This document shows, one piece after another, positions 44,935-54,189 of a stretch of 54,223 nt of DNA. The DNA lies in the NCBI RefSeq assembly GCF_002879855.1, contig NZ_PNYB01000034.1:1-54223 (forward strand), given 5' to 3'. This DNA is from Trinickia soli (GTDB taxonomy: Bacteria; Pseudomonadota; Gammaproteobacteria; Burkholderiales; Burkholderiaceae). How positions within the stretch are numbered: the stretch's first letter is position 1; every line of letters starts with the position of its first letter. Under the pieces are notes generated by a model. It saw only the letters and a list, made by a program, of their open reading frames with translations, was not told the DNA's origin and did no database searches. The position numbers were made by a program, and so were the translations under genes.

Positions 44935-45543
44935 GACGTCCCTCTATGCTTAAATATGAAGAATTCTCGGGACCCGCGCATGCTTGCCGATCCGACAATG
45001 CCAGTCAAAATCCAATTGATATTACGGCATGATGATTTCTTTCTTTAGAGGCCGCAGAGGAAATTTGACCAGCACTCGGGATTACGGGTGCTTTTAAGCA
45101 CCTCTTTATACATAAGTCAAGTCACCGCCTTCGTCGCGTAGCAACGCTCGCGCATAGTTTCATACTTTGTTGGGCACGCCGACCAACGTATCGGACGTAT
45201 CGCAAGCGCATGCTTTGTCGCACGGGCATGGAAATGAAACGCTCGGCGATGCCGCCGACACGGATGTTGAAAAGCGCGACGTGCAAGGTGAGCCGCTGCA
45301 GTAGCGCGTGGCCGTCAAGCACGGAAAGATCAATGCGATGCGCGATGGAGTTGGCCGCCGCTGGAGTGGCTAAATGTTGCACTTGATTCTTGAGACCGCC
45401 CACCGCCGCGACAGTCTTGGTCGGATTCCGATACTCTCATTGTCGGATCGTCTTCTTCGAAAGTCGAACAAGAAATTTAAATCGGCGTCATTAAGAAAAA
45501 TTTACGGTCTCTATTGCAAGCGCGACGGGTCGTCTGCAAAAAA
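44935..45543. other. Lower-GC intergenic region
   Basis: No confident gene. One short minus-strand frame (45122-45403, 93 codons) has no recognised product. A near-perfect hairpin GGTGCTT/AAGCACC lies at about 45087-45102, followed by TCTTTAT, and could be a weak terminator. The region may hold remnants of older insertions. Confidence 0.45.
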
Positions 45544-46323
45544 TCAGTGCGCTACGTGCGCACCGAATCCGACCTGTCCCCGTGCAATTTCTTCCCGCAG
45601 CGTGCATTCAGGAATGGTGTAATCGCCTGCGTTCTGGCGCCGATAGGGAATAGGCCTCGTGCTCCAGAGTTCGTCGAGTCGCCGCCCCAGCGCATCGGCG
45701 CTCTGCGCGAACCTGGCTTCGTCCATCTTTCCTGTTCGATAAATGACGAACGGCGGCAGCACATCGAAGCCGGGATAGAACAGCACGCCGTGATTGATCG
45801 GAAACAGCAGATCGTCGATGGGCCCGTTGATCCCGCGCACACCGTAATGTGGCTCCCATCCGCCGGTCGTCACGACGAGCATCGCCCGCTTGCCGGCCAA
45901 CGAGCCCTCGCCGTATCGATCGCCCCAATGGTGGTCCGAATGCTCGCCTACGCCGTACGCAAATCCATATGCGTAGACGCGCTCAACCCATCCTTTCAAA
46001 ATTGCGGGCATCGAAAACCACCAGAGCGGAAACTGCAAAATGACGGCGTCCGCCCATTTCAGCTTCTCTTGCTCGCGAGCGATGTCGTCGCTTTGCGTGC
46101 CATCGACGAACGCCTGTTTCGAGGCGAGCGAAGCGTTGAACACTGTACCCGGCACATGGGCGGTGTTGTCGTCGGCATCGAGCGTGGCCTTCCACTTCAT
46201 CGCGTATAAATCGGAAACGCTCACGGTGTGCCCGGCTGCTTCCAGGCGCTGCACCGCGAAATCCTTCAACGCGCCGTTCAGCGATCGCGGCTCGGGATGG
46301 GCATAGACGATCAGGACGTTCAT
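45544..46323 (-). CDS. NAD(P)H:quinone oxidoreductase-type flavoprotein
   Basis: A 259-residue flavodoxin-like enzyme of the NQO/KefF/MdaB group. It begins MNVLIVYAHPEPRSLNGALKD and holds DAVILQFPLWWFSMPAILKGWVERVYAYGFAYG, the FMN/FAD and active-site pattern of the family. GGAGG lies 9 bases before ATG 46323. It is divergent from a LysR regulator 88 bases away that probably controls it. Likely role: two-electron reduction of quinones or electrophiles. Confidence 0.9.
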   Translation of the reverse strand: MNVLIVYAHPEPRSLNGALKDFAVQRLEAAGHTVSVSDLYAMKWKATLDADDNTAHVPGTVFNASLASKQAFVDGTQSDDIAREQEKLKWADAVILQFPLWWFSMPAILKGWVERVYAYGFAYGVGEHSDHHWGDRYGEGSLAGKRAMLVVTTGGWEPHYGVRGINGPIDDLLFPINHGVLFYPGFDVLPPFVIYRTGKMDEARFAQSADALGRRLDELWSTRPIPYRRQNAGDYTIPECTLREEIARGQVGFGAHVAH

Positions 46324-46411
46324 TGAACCAGCCTCCAAAAAGTAGTAGAGGCGAAGATTACGGTTCGTCGAGGTATAGTAGAAATGAATTCCTGAAATAG
46401 CAGGTATTACT

Positions 46412-47311
46412 GTGGATAATCACCTTCGACGCCTCGACCTGAACCTGCTCGTCACACTGGACGCATTGCTTGGCGAACTGAACGTCACGCGCGCCGCGCA
46501 ACGGCTGCATTACTCGCAGCCGTCCGTCAGCGTTCAACTGGCCAGGCTTCGCGATATTTTCAAGGATCCGTTGCTGTTGCCGGGCCCGCGCGGCATGCGC
46601 CCGACCCAACGCGCCGAGGACCTTCGCGCACCGCTGCGCGAGGCGCTCGATGCACTGGAGCGCGCTGTCGCCCCGGCTCGGCCATTCGACCCGGGTCAGG
46701 CCGATCAAACATGGAAGTTGGCAGCGACGGACTACGCCGAATCCACGATCGTGTTGCCGGCGCTGCGCGGCTTGCGAGCATCGGCACCCAACACCCGGCT
46801 TGCGGTGGTCGAAATGGTCCCGCCGCGTATGGAGAAGCAAGCGGCGCAAGGCGAGATCGACCTCGCCTTCCATACGACGGTGGGCGCGCCCGAGGGCATG
46901 CGTCGACGCACGCTGTTCACCGAACGCTATGTGTTGATCGGCCGGGCGGGCCACGCCCGCTTGAAACGGCGTCCCACGCTCGCTCAGTTTTGCAAGCTCG
47001 AACACGTGATCGTGTCGCCCGATGGCGGCGGGTTTCGCGGCGTCACCGATGAAGCCCTGAACGAATTGGGGCTGACGAGGCGAGTCGCGTTATCGGTCCC
47101 GCACTTTTTGTTTCTGATATCGGCGGTGGTGAACACGGATCTCGTTGCGATGGCGCCGTTGCGCCTCGTCCATGGGAATCCTGCGTTGAGGATCGTCGAG
47201 CCCCCCGTCGACGTCCCCGGTTACGAAATGTCCATGCTCTGGCATGAACGTGTCCATCGCGACCCCGCGCATCAGTGGCTGCGCGATCATATCGTCGCGT
47301 CGGTGCGGTAG
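46412..47311 (+). CDS. LysR-family transcriptional regulator (divergent to quinone reductase)
   Basis: A 299-residue LysR regulator starting at GTG 46412. HTH residues LNVTRAAQRLHYSQPSVSVQLARLRDIFKDPLLL are of the NodD/LinR-like subgroup (LDLNLLVTLDALL start). A substrate-binding domain follows. Faces the quinone reductase gene, the usual LysR-target arrangement. Confidence 0.92.
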   Translation: MDNHLRRLDLNLLVTLDALLGELNVTRAAQRLHYSQPSVSVQLARLRDIFKDPLLLPGPRGMRPTQRAEDLRAPLREALDALERAVAPARPFDPGQADQTWKLAATDYAESTIVLPALRGLRASAPNTRLAVVEMVPPRMEKQAAQGEIDLAFHTTVGAPEGMRRRTLFTERYVLIGRAGHARLKRRPTLAQFCKLEHVIVSPDGGGFRGVTDEALNELGLTRRVALSVPHFLFLISAVVNTDLVAMAPLRLVHGNPALRIVEPPVDVPGYEMSMLWHERVHRDPAHQWLRDHIVASVR

Positions 47312-47315
47312 CGTT

Positions 47316-48551
47316 TCAGCGCGGCCACACGCGCACGGCGAGCGCGGCCAAGGATGTCGTCACGTTCATCGCAATCACGCCTGCCCATCCCCACTGCGCC
47401 AACGCCAGGCTCCCCAAGCCCGCGCCGGCTGCCATGCCGATGAACATGCCGACGAACAACACCGCGTTCAAGCGGCTGCGCGATGCCGGATCGATGCCGT
47501 AGACGATCGTTTGATGGGCGATCAGCGTGGCTTGCACGCCAAGGTCGAAGCCGACCGTAGCGACGGCGAGCAACACCAACTGCGCGTGAGGCGTCATCGT
47601 CAAACCGAATGCCATCGCCCCGAACGAGACCGTCGCGATCGCAATGCCGATACGTGTCACCCACTCCGGCCCATGACGATCGGCCAAGCGCCCCGCGATC
47701 GGCGCTGCCAGCGCACCGGCCGCACCGGCCAGCCCGAATGCGCCAGCCGCTGCGCTGCCCAGATGAAGCGGCGCATCGTGCAGCATGACCGCCAGCGTCG
47801 ACCAGAATGCGCTGAAGCCCATCGAAAGCAGCCCTTGCGCAAACGCGGCACGGCGCAGCGCGCGATGATGCCACCACAGGTGTGCAAGCGAGCCGATCAA
47901 AGCGCGATACGACAGATGCGTCGTCGGCTTGAACGACGGCAATCCGCGCCAAGCAGCCACGCCAATGGCGGCGACACTCGCGGCCGCGGCGACGAACATT
48001 GCGCGCCAGCTGTAATGCTCGGCGACGAAGCCGCTGACGACGCGCGACAACAAGATGCCGAGCAGCAATCCAGTCATCACGGTGCCGACAATCTTGCCGC
48101 GATTGGCATCGGGCGCAAGCGTCGCGGCCGCAGGGACAATGTCTTGCGCCATCGTCGCCGATAAGCCGATCGCAAAGCTCGCCGGGAGCAAGCACCCGAT
48201 CGAGGGCGACACCGCCGCAAGCAGCAGCGCACCGACAAGCGCGGTCGCCTTCATCAAAATCACACGCCGCCGGTCGAACCGGTCGCCGAGCGGCGCGAGC
48301 AACAAAATGCCGAGCGCGTAGCCCAGTTGCGTCAGCATCGGCACCATGCCGATAACCCGCGCGGATGTGCCCATCCCTGTCTGGAGAATGCCGAGCATGG
48401 GCTGGCTGTAATAAAGCGAGGCGACGCCAAGCCCCGCTGCCGCGGCCAGCAGCAAGACGAGGCGGTGACTCAACGGCGCGGCGGGCACGCCGGCGCGAGT
48501 GGCTTCATGCCGGCCGGACGGCTCGACACGTATCGTCTGCGAGGTAGTCAT
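47316..48551 (-). CDS. MFS transporter (putative exporter)
   Basis: A 411-residue major facilitator protein with 12 hydrophobic segments; the first is VLLLAAAAGLGVASLYYSQPML, and LLLAPLGDRFDRRRVI is the family loop 2-3 motif. ATG 48551 is favoured by AAGGA 8 bases upstream; ATG 48560 also exists. Converges with the upstream LysR gene and is divergent from a second LysR gene, which may control it. Probably a drug or metabolite exporter of the YnfM/AraJ type. Confidence 0.9.
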   Translation of the reverse strand: MTTSQTIRVEPSGRHEATRAGVPAAPLSHRLVLLLAAAAGLGVASLYYSQPMLGILQTGMGTSARVIGMVPMLTQLGYALGILLLAPLGDRFDRRRVILMKATALVGALLLAAVSPSIGCLLPASFAIGLSATMAQDIVPAAATLAPDANRGKIVGTVMTGLLLGILLSRVVSGFVAEHYSWRAMFVAAAASVAAIGVAAWRGLPSFKPTTHLSYRALIGSLAHLWWHHRALRRAAFAQGLLSMGFSAFWSTLAVMLHDAPLHLGSAAAGAFGLAGAAGALAAPIAGRLADRHGPEWVTRIGIAIATVSFGAMAFGLTMTPHAQLVLLAVATVGFDLGVQATLIAHQTIVYGIDPASRSRLNAVLFVGMFIGMAAGAGLGSLALAQWGWAGVIAMNVTTSLAALAVRVWPR

Positions 48552-48655
48552 CTTTTCCATCCTTATTGACGTTTCGAAGCAATGGACGCGAGTGTGACCG
48601 CAGTCGCGCGGCGCCGGTAGTACCGTGACGGGCAGATTTGTTATACGCTGCACGC

Positions 48656-49633
48656 ATGACCAATAAACTCCGTCACTCCGCCGCCGCTCACGGCACCGCG
48701 CGATCGCCTGCACTCTCGGCCGATGGCGCCAGCCAGCGTTTTCAGCTGATGGAAACCTTCGTGCGTATAGTCGAGGCCGGCAATTTATCGGCGGCTGCCG
48801 CGCAACTGAGAACGACCCAACCGACCGTCAGCCGCCGGCTGCAGGCGCTCGAACGGTCGCTTGGCGTAAGGCTGCTGCAACGGTCGACGCACACGATGCG
48901 ATTGACGGTGGACGGCGAGCGCTGCTTCAAGCGCGCCAAAGAATTGCTGGCGAGTTGGGCTTCGTTCGAGGCCGACGTGCGCGGCGCACAAGAGGAACCG
49001 GAGGGCATGTTGCGGGTGGCCGTGCCGCACGCGTTCGGTCAACACAAGTTGGTCGAACCGCTGGCGCGGTATTTGAACGACCACCCGCGCGTCTCGGTCG
49101 AGTGGTTGCTACAGGATGATGTGCGCGACTTCATCGCCAATGGCATCGATTGCGCCATTCAGGTGGGAGAGCCGAACGATCCGACCGTCGTCGCAATCCG
49201 GCTCTCGGATGTATCGCGGATCGTGGCTGCAGCGCCGTCGCTGCTCGAAGGCAGCGGTCCGCTGGACGAGCCGGAGCAGCTCGCCGCGCTACCTTGGCTG
49301 GCGCTGCGCACCTATTACCGAACCGAATTGACGCTGACGCACGAGGAGACAGGCGAAGCGCGGCGGATTCAGATCAACCCGCGCCTGAGTACCGATAACC
49401 TTTACGCACTACGCACCGCGGCGTTGCTGGGCACCGGTGTGTGCGCGAGTTCAGCGTGGCTGTTGGCCGACGATCTCGCCGCGAAGCGCCTGGTCCATCT
49501 CGCGCCGAAGTGGCGCGCGGCGGCGCTACCTGTCTACCTCATCTATCCGCACGCGCAGTTCTACCCTTCCAGATTGCTGCGGTTCATCGCGTTGATGAAG
49601 CAAGCCGTACCCATCGCCATCGCTGGCGAATAG
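48656..49633 (+). CDS. LysR-family transcriptional regulator (divergent to MFS transporter)
   Basis: A 325-residue LysR protein with HTH AGNLSAAAAQLRTTQPTVSRRLQALERSLGVRLLQRSTHTMRLT and a CrgA/DmlR-type effector domain (GMLRVAVPHAFGQHKLVEPLARYL). The first ~40 residues are an extra tail. ATG 48656 is preferred to an upstream non-ATG start. Divergent to the MFS gene by about 100 bases. Confidence 0.92.
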   Translation: MTNKLRHSAAAHGTARSPALSADGASQRFQLMETFVRIVEAGNLSAAAAQLRTTQPTVSRRLQALERSLGVRLLQRSTHTMRLTVDGERCFKRAKELLASWASFEADVRGAQEEPEGMLRVAVPHAFGQHKLVEPLARYLNDHPRVSVEWLLQDDVRDFIANGIDCAIQVGEPNDPTVVAIRLSDVSRIVAAAPSLLEGSGPLDEPEQLAALPWLALRTYYRTELTLTHEETGEARRIQINPRLSTDNLYALRTAALLGTGVCASSAWLLADDLAAKRLVHLAPKWRAAALPVYLIYPHAQFYPSRLLRFIALMKQAVPIAIAGE

Positions 49634-49643
49634 TACGGCTTCG

Positions 49644-49667
49644 CTGCGGGATCGATCGCAGTTTTAT
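49644..49667 (+). terminator. Possible weak terminator after the second LysR gene
   Basis: CTGCG/CGCAG stem with an 8-base loop and TTTTATT, at the junction of two convergent genes. The stem is short. Confidence 0.35.
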
Positions 49668-50851
49668 TGCAGATTCTCGAAAATGGCGGCAATGCCCTGG
49701 CCGCCGCCGATGCACATCGTGACGAGGGCATAGCGCCCACGGATCCGCTGCAATTCGTCGAGCGCCTTCACCGTAATGACAGCCCCCGTCGCACCGATCG
49801 GGTGTCCCAGCGAAATCCCGGAGCCGTTCGGGTTGACCTTGGCCGGATCGAAGCCGAGCTCCCGCGTGACCGCGCAGGCTTGCGCCGCAAACGCTTCGTT
49901 CGCTTCGACCACGTCGATATCGGCGACGGACAACCCGGCTCGCTGCAAAGCGAGCTTCGTGGCGGGCACGGGACCGATGCCCATATGCAGCGGATCCACG
50001 CCGGCATGCCCATAAGCGACGAGGCGCGCGATCGGCTTGACGCCGTTGCGCTCGGCCGCTTCGCGCGACATGAGCAACACGGCAGCGGCCGCATCGTTGA
50101 TACCCGAGGCGTTGCCTGCCGTGACCGTGCCGCTCTCGCGATCGAACACGGGTTTCAACAGAGAGAAATCCTCGAGCGTCGCATTCAGGCGCACGTGTTC
50201 GTCGGTGTTGAAGACGACGTCCTTGCCTTTGATACGGCGCGTGATGGGCACGATCTGGCGTTCGAAGCGGCCTTCGACGATCGCACGTTCCGCGCGGCGG
50301 TGCGATTCCAATGCAAGCTCATCCTGATCTGCGCGCGAGATGCCGAACCTGCGCGCGACGTTCTCGGCCGTCACGCCCATCGCCACGCCATGGAACGGAT
50401 CGTTGAGCGCGCCAAGCATCATGTCGATCATGCGCACATCGCCCATGCGCGCACCGAAGCGGACATCGCTCGTGATGTACGGCGCGCGGCTCATGTTTTC
50501 GGCGCCGCCGCCGATCGCGACCTCGGCATCGCCGAGCACGATGGTTTGAGCGGCGGAGACGATCGCCTGCAAACCCGAGCCGCACAAGCGGTTCACGTTG
50601 AATGCCGGCGTCGTTTCAGGAATGCCCGCGTTGATAGCGGCCACACGCGACAGATAAAAATCCTTCGGCTCGGTCGGGATGACATTACCGAATACGACGT
50701 GTTCGACTTGCGCCGCATCGACGCTCGAGCGCGCCAACGCCTCGCGCACGACGATCGTCGCGAGCTCGGTCGGCGCCAGATCCTTGAGGCTTCCACCGAA
50801 TTTTCCGATGGCGGTCCGTACACCGCCGACGACGACCACTTCCTTATTCAT
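49664..50851 (-). CDS. Acetyl-CoA C-acyltransferase (thiolase)
   Basis: A 395-residue thiolase with all three active-site signatures: NRLCGSGLQAI (nucleophilic Cys near 90), GHPIGATGA (His) and MCIGGGQGIAAIF (second Cys). It condenses or cleaves acyl-CoA/acetyl-CoA in beta-oxidation or PHB-type metabolism; BktB/PhaA-like. GAGGAG precedes ATG 50851. It lies 82 bases after the acyl-CoA dehydrogenase gene on the same strand, likely one operon. Confidence 0.94.
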   Translation of the reverse strand: MNKEVVVVGGVRTAIGKFGGSLKDLAPTELATIVVREALARSSVDAAQVEHVVFGNVIPTEPKDFYLSRVAAINAGIPETTPAFNVNRLCGSGLQAIVSAAQTIVLGDAEVAIGGGAENMSRAPYITSDVRFGARMGDVRMIDMMLGALNDPFHGVAMGVTAENVARRFGISRADQDELALESHRRAERAIVEGRFERQIVPITRRIKGKDVVFNTDEHVRLNATLEDFSLLKPVFDRESGTVTAGNASGINDAAAAVLLMSREAAERNGVKPIARLVAYGHAGVDPLHMGIGPVPATKLALQRAGLSVADIDVVEANEAFAAQACAVTRELGFDPAKVNPNGSGISLGHPIGATGAVITVKALDELQRIRGRYALVTMCIGGGQGIAAIFENLQ

Positions 50852-50933
50852 GTCTGCTCCTCAGTTTTCCGTCTCGCTGCAAAGTTGCCGCGATGCTTGT
50901 GCGTTCGATCGGCGGCTTCGATTCCGTTCGTAC

Positions 50934-52724
50934 TCAGAATTGTTCGGCGTCCAGATTAATTGCGCCTTCTGCACTCGCTCCACTGACGATCGACGTTTGC
51001 AGCGCGACCGCGTGCGGCAGCAGATGCACGGCGTAGAACTGCGCCGTCGCGATCTTCGCGCCGTAGAAGGCGCGATCTTCATCACGTTTCGCATGTGCAA
51101 CCAGCGCTGCACGCGCCATCTGCCAGCCCGACAACACAAGGCCGGCCAGCTCCAGATAGGGCACGCTGCCTGCGAAAACGGCGTTCGGGTTGACTTTGGC
51201 TTGCTTGACGACGAAGTCCACCACGCCGGCCAGTGCCTGCCGCCCCGCTTCAAGATGCGTCGCGATCGCGCGGAACGTCGCATCGTCATGCGCTTTCAAT
51301 GCCGCCAGCGTTGCATCGATCTCGCGCAACAACCCTTGCGCCACGGCGCCGCCGTCGCGCAACGTTTTTCGCCCGACGAGGTCGTTCGCCTGAATGGCCG
51401 TGGTGCCCTCGTAGATGGGCAGGATACGGGCGTCGCGATAGTATTGCGCCGCACCCGTCTCTTCGATGAAGCCCATGCCGCCATGCACTTGCACGCCCAG
51501 GCTCGTCACCTCGAGCGACATTTCCGTGCTCCATCCCTTCACGATCGGCACGAGATACTCGTAGATCGCCTGATGCTCGGCACGGGCCCGCTCGTCGGCG
51601 CTGTGATGGGCAATGTCGCTATGCGCAGCGGCCACATACGCCAGCGCGCGTGCGCCTTCGGTCAGCGCACGCATCCTGGCGAGCATACGCCGTACGTCGG
51701 GATGATGAATGATGGCCACGGCTTGTTTGGCCGACCCGTCGACGGGCCGGCTCTGCACGCGCTCTTTGGCGTAGGCCACGGCCTTTTGATAGGCGCGATC
51801 GGCAACCGCCACGCCTTGCAAGCCGACCGCGAAGCGCGCCGCGTTCATCATGATGAACATGTATTCGAGCCCGTGGTTCTCTTCGCCGATCAAATAACCG
51901 GTGGCCCCGCCGTGATCGCCGAATTGCAACACCGCCGTCGGGCTCGCTTTGATGCCCAGCTTGTGCTCGATCGAGACGCAATGCACGTCGTTGCGCTCGC
52001 CGAGCGTGCCGTCCTCGTTGACCAGGAACTTCGGCACGATGAACAGCGAAATTCCCTTGACCCCTTCCGGTGCGTTCGGCGTGCGCGCGAGCACGAGATG
52101 GACGATGTTCCCGGCCATGTCGTGTTCGCCCCAGGTGATGAAGATCTTCGTGCCGAACAGGCGGTACGTGCCGTCGCCTTGGGGCTCCGCGCGCGTGCGC
52201 ACGAGGGCGAGATCGGAGCCTGCTTGCGGCTCGGTCAGGTTCATCGTGCCCGTCCATTCGCCCGAAATCAGCTTGGGCACGTAAAGCTGCTTCTGCGTTT
52301 CGCTGCCAGCCGTCAACAGCGCTTCGATGGCGCCGTCGGTCAGCAGCGGGCACAACGCAAACGACAGATTCGACGCGTTGAGCATCTCGATGCAAGGCGT
52401 CGCAATCAGTTTCGGCAGCCCCTGGCCTTCATACTCGGTGGGATGCTGCACGCCCTGCCACCCGCCTTCGACAAATTGACGGAACGCTTGCGCGAAGCCG
52501 GGCGACGCCGTCACCGCCCCGTCCTTCCAGGTGCTGGGATTGCGATCGCCCTCGACATTCAGCGGCGCCAGCACCTCCCCGCAAAACCTGGCCGATTCTT
52601 CGAGCACGGCTTGCGCCGTGTCGATACCGGCATCCTCGAAGCCGGGCAGATTGGCGATGGTGGCCATGTCGGCCAATTCTTCCAAGACAAATAACATGTC
52701 CTTGATCGGGGCGGCGTAGCTCAT
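50934..52724 (-). CDS. Acyl-CoA dehydrogenase, ~600-aa type
   Basis: A 596-residue FAD enzyme, the length of the beta-proteobacterial FadE-like group with an extra C-terminal domain. Motifs: MNLTEPQAGSDL, FGTKIFITWGEHDM, and ILPIYEGTTAIQANDLVGRKTL. ATG 52724 gives the standard MSYAAPIKDMLFVL start. First step of fatty-acid or related acyl-CoA degradation, upstream of the thiolase. Confidence 0.95.
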   Translation of the reverse strand: MSYAAPIKDMLFVLEELADMATIANLPGFEDAGIDTAQAVLEESARFCGEVLAPLNVEGDRNPSTWKDGAVTASPGFAQAFRQFVEGGWQGVQHPTEYEGQGLPKLIATPCIEMLNASNLSFALCPLLTDGAIEALLTAGSETQKQLYVPKLISGEWTGTMNLTEPQAGSDLALVRTRAEPQGDGTYRLFGTKIFITWGEHDMAGNIVHLVLARTPNAPEGVKGISLFIVPKFLVNEDGTLGERNDVHCVSIEHKLGIKASPTAVLQFGDHGGATGYLIGEENHGLEYMFIMMNAARFAVGLQGVAVADRAYQKAVAYAKERVQSRPVDGSAKQAVAIIHHPDVRRMLARMRALTEGARALAYVAAAHSDIAHHSADERARAEHQAIYEYLVPIVKGWSTEMSLEVTSLGVQVHGGMGFIEETGAAQYYRDARILPIYEGTTAIQANDLVGRKTLRDGGAVAQGLLREIDATLAALKAHDDATFRAIATHLEAGRQALAGVVDFVVKQAKVNPNAVFAGSVPYLELAGLVLSGWQMARAALVAHAKRDEDRAFYGAKIATAQFYAVHLLPHAVALQTSIVSGASAEGAINLDAEQF

Positions 52725-52941
52725 TGCGGACTGTCCAATTGAAGGGATGGAACGCGCTGCGGGGCACGGTATGACATATGAGGCCACCTTGCAGCAATTT
52801 TGTCCAGATCGTAGCGGGAAAGCGGCGCGAGCGGCTGACGAAACCGGACCGCCTACTGACAAATCTGGCCATCCCATGCATGCCGGTGTGGCGCCCGATG
52901 CCAGCGCGGTGAATTCGCCCAGCTTACCGCCGATTGCGCCT

Positions 52942-54027
52942 CTATGCGCGGCGGCGATAGGTGCCGGGCGTGCTACCCGTCCAATGGCGAAAGGCCCGGT
53001 GGAACGCGCTTGGGTCATCGAACCCGATATCGCCAGCGATCTTCGTGATGGTCTCCTCCGTCTCGGTCAGCCGTTGAATGGCGACGTCGCGGCGCAATTC
53101 GTCCTTCAGTGCTTGAAAGGTCGTCTCTTCGCCGGCCAAACGGCGGCACAGCGTGCGGACGGAGCAATGCAGGCTGGCGGAAGCCTGCTCGATCGTCGGC
53201 AGATCGGGCAGTTGCGCCGCGAGATACTGACGCACCCGATGGCTGACCAACTGCTCGCTGAACGAACCGAAGATCCAATCGCCGGGCGCACGCGCCAGAA
53301 ACCTGCGCAGGTTGCGCTTGCTCTGGCGGATCGGCAAATCGAGGTAGGCCACGCTAAAGCGCATCAACGTCATGTCGCAGTCGAAACGCACCGGCCCGGA
53401 AAAGAAGTAGCGGTGATCGAGCGCGTGCGCCGGGCGCGGGCAGGCGAGATCGACTTGCAGCAGCGGAATGTTTTGACCGATGAGCCAGGACCCCACGCCG
53501 TGCGCGAGCTTCAGCATCAGTTCATGCCCGAGCGGCCCGATGCGGCCGCCCCCCGGATGGCCGCCCCCCGGATGGCCTGCCCCCACATTCAAATGCAGCG
53601 ACAGTTGCGCGACCGGGCCGTGGCGTCGCGACTCGATATGAAAATCGTCGAGAACGATGTGAAAGAACTGACAGAAGCGATGCAGCGCCGTATCGAGGTT
53701 GCGCGCGTCGAGCAGGCTCAGGCAGAGAAACTTCAACGTGCCGCTGCGCAGCGGCCGGCTAAAGAAGCCGGGCATTTCATCGTCGAGCGCGATCGCAAGC
53801 GCTTGATAGAGCGACGAAAACTGTTCTTCCGTTACGCGCGCCCCGAGCTCGGCCAACAATTCCTGCGCGATGCCGGCCTCGTCCAGATAGCGACGAATCG
53901 TCTCCGGACGAGCGTCGGCGCCGGCCAGGAATGCCTTGACGAGCGAAATCGGAACGGTGGCGTTCGGCGGTTCGGGTACGCCATGATTCAATGCCGCGCC
54001 CGAATCGTCGATGACGGATCGATGCAT
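52942..54027 (-). CDS. AraC-family transcriptional regulator
   Basis: A 361-residue regulator with an N-terminal Arabinose_bd-type ligand domain (about 25-210) and a C-terminal AraC HTH (ASASLHCSVRTLCRRLAGEETTFQALKDEL...KIAGDIGFDDPSAFHRAFRHWTGSTPGTYRR). Start ATG 54027 gives MHRSVIDDSG. This architecture (OruR/ArgR-like) is unlike HrpX/HrpB, so it is not obviously the PIP-box activator. It lies 217 bases upstream of the dehydrogenase operon on the same strand and may control it. Confidence 0.92.
   Translation of the reverse strand: MHRSVIDDSGAALNHGVPEPPNATVPISLVKAFLAGADARPETIRRYLDEAGIAQELLAELGARVTEEQFSSLYQALAIALDDEMPGFFSRPLRSGTLKFLCLSLLDARNLDTALHRFCQFFHIVLDDFHIESRRHGPVAQLSLHLNVGAGHPGGGHPGGGRIGPLGHELMLKLAHGVGSWLIGQNIPLLQVDLACPRPAHALDHRYFFSGPVRFDCDMTLMRFSVAYLDLPIRQSKRNLRRFLARAPGDWIFGSFSEQLVSHRVRQYLAAQLPDLPTIEQASASLHCSVRTLCRRLAGEETTFQALKDELRRDVAIQRLTETEETITKIAGDIGFDDPSAFHRAFRHWTGSTPGTYRRRA
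53544..53573. repeat. Two tandem 15-bp repeats in the AraC gene
   Basis: GGCCGCCCCCCGGAT twice in a row; encodes a doubled His-Pro-Gly-Gly-Gly unit in the ligand domain. Confidence 0.85.
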
Positions 54028-54113
54028 ACGCAACTCCCATGCGAGCGTCAGAGTATAAAGACGCGCACATCGGGACACCAGGGCAAGCCCCAAAACTGTT
54101 AGCCCAAAGTCGT

Positions 54114-54148
54114 AATGTCCCCTTCCAACAAAGTACAAATGTCCCCTT
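54114..54148. repeat. Direct repeat AATGTCCCCTT at the presumed IS end
   Basis: Two identical 11-bp copies (54114-54124 and 54138-54148), 24 bp apart, just before the transposase start. Such repeats are typical of transposase-binding termini. Confidence 0.6.
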
Positions 54149-54189
54149 TTGGTTCGTGAGGGGGCGGCACGGTGGAAGGGCTAGTGTCG

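Noticed and set aside
45122-45403. 93-codon minus frame in the intergenic region
   Set aside because: No ribosome site or recognisable product; may be a remnant but cannot be supported as a gene.
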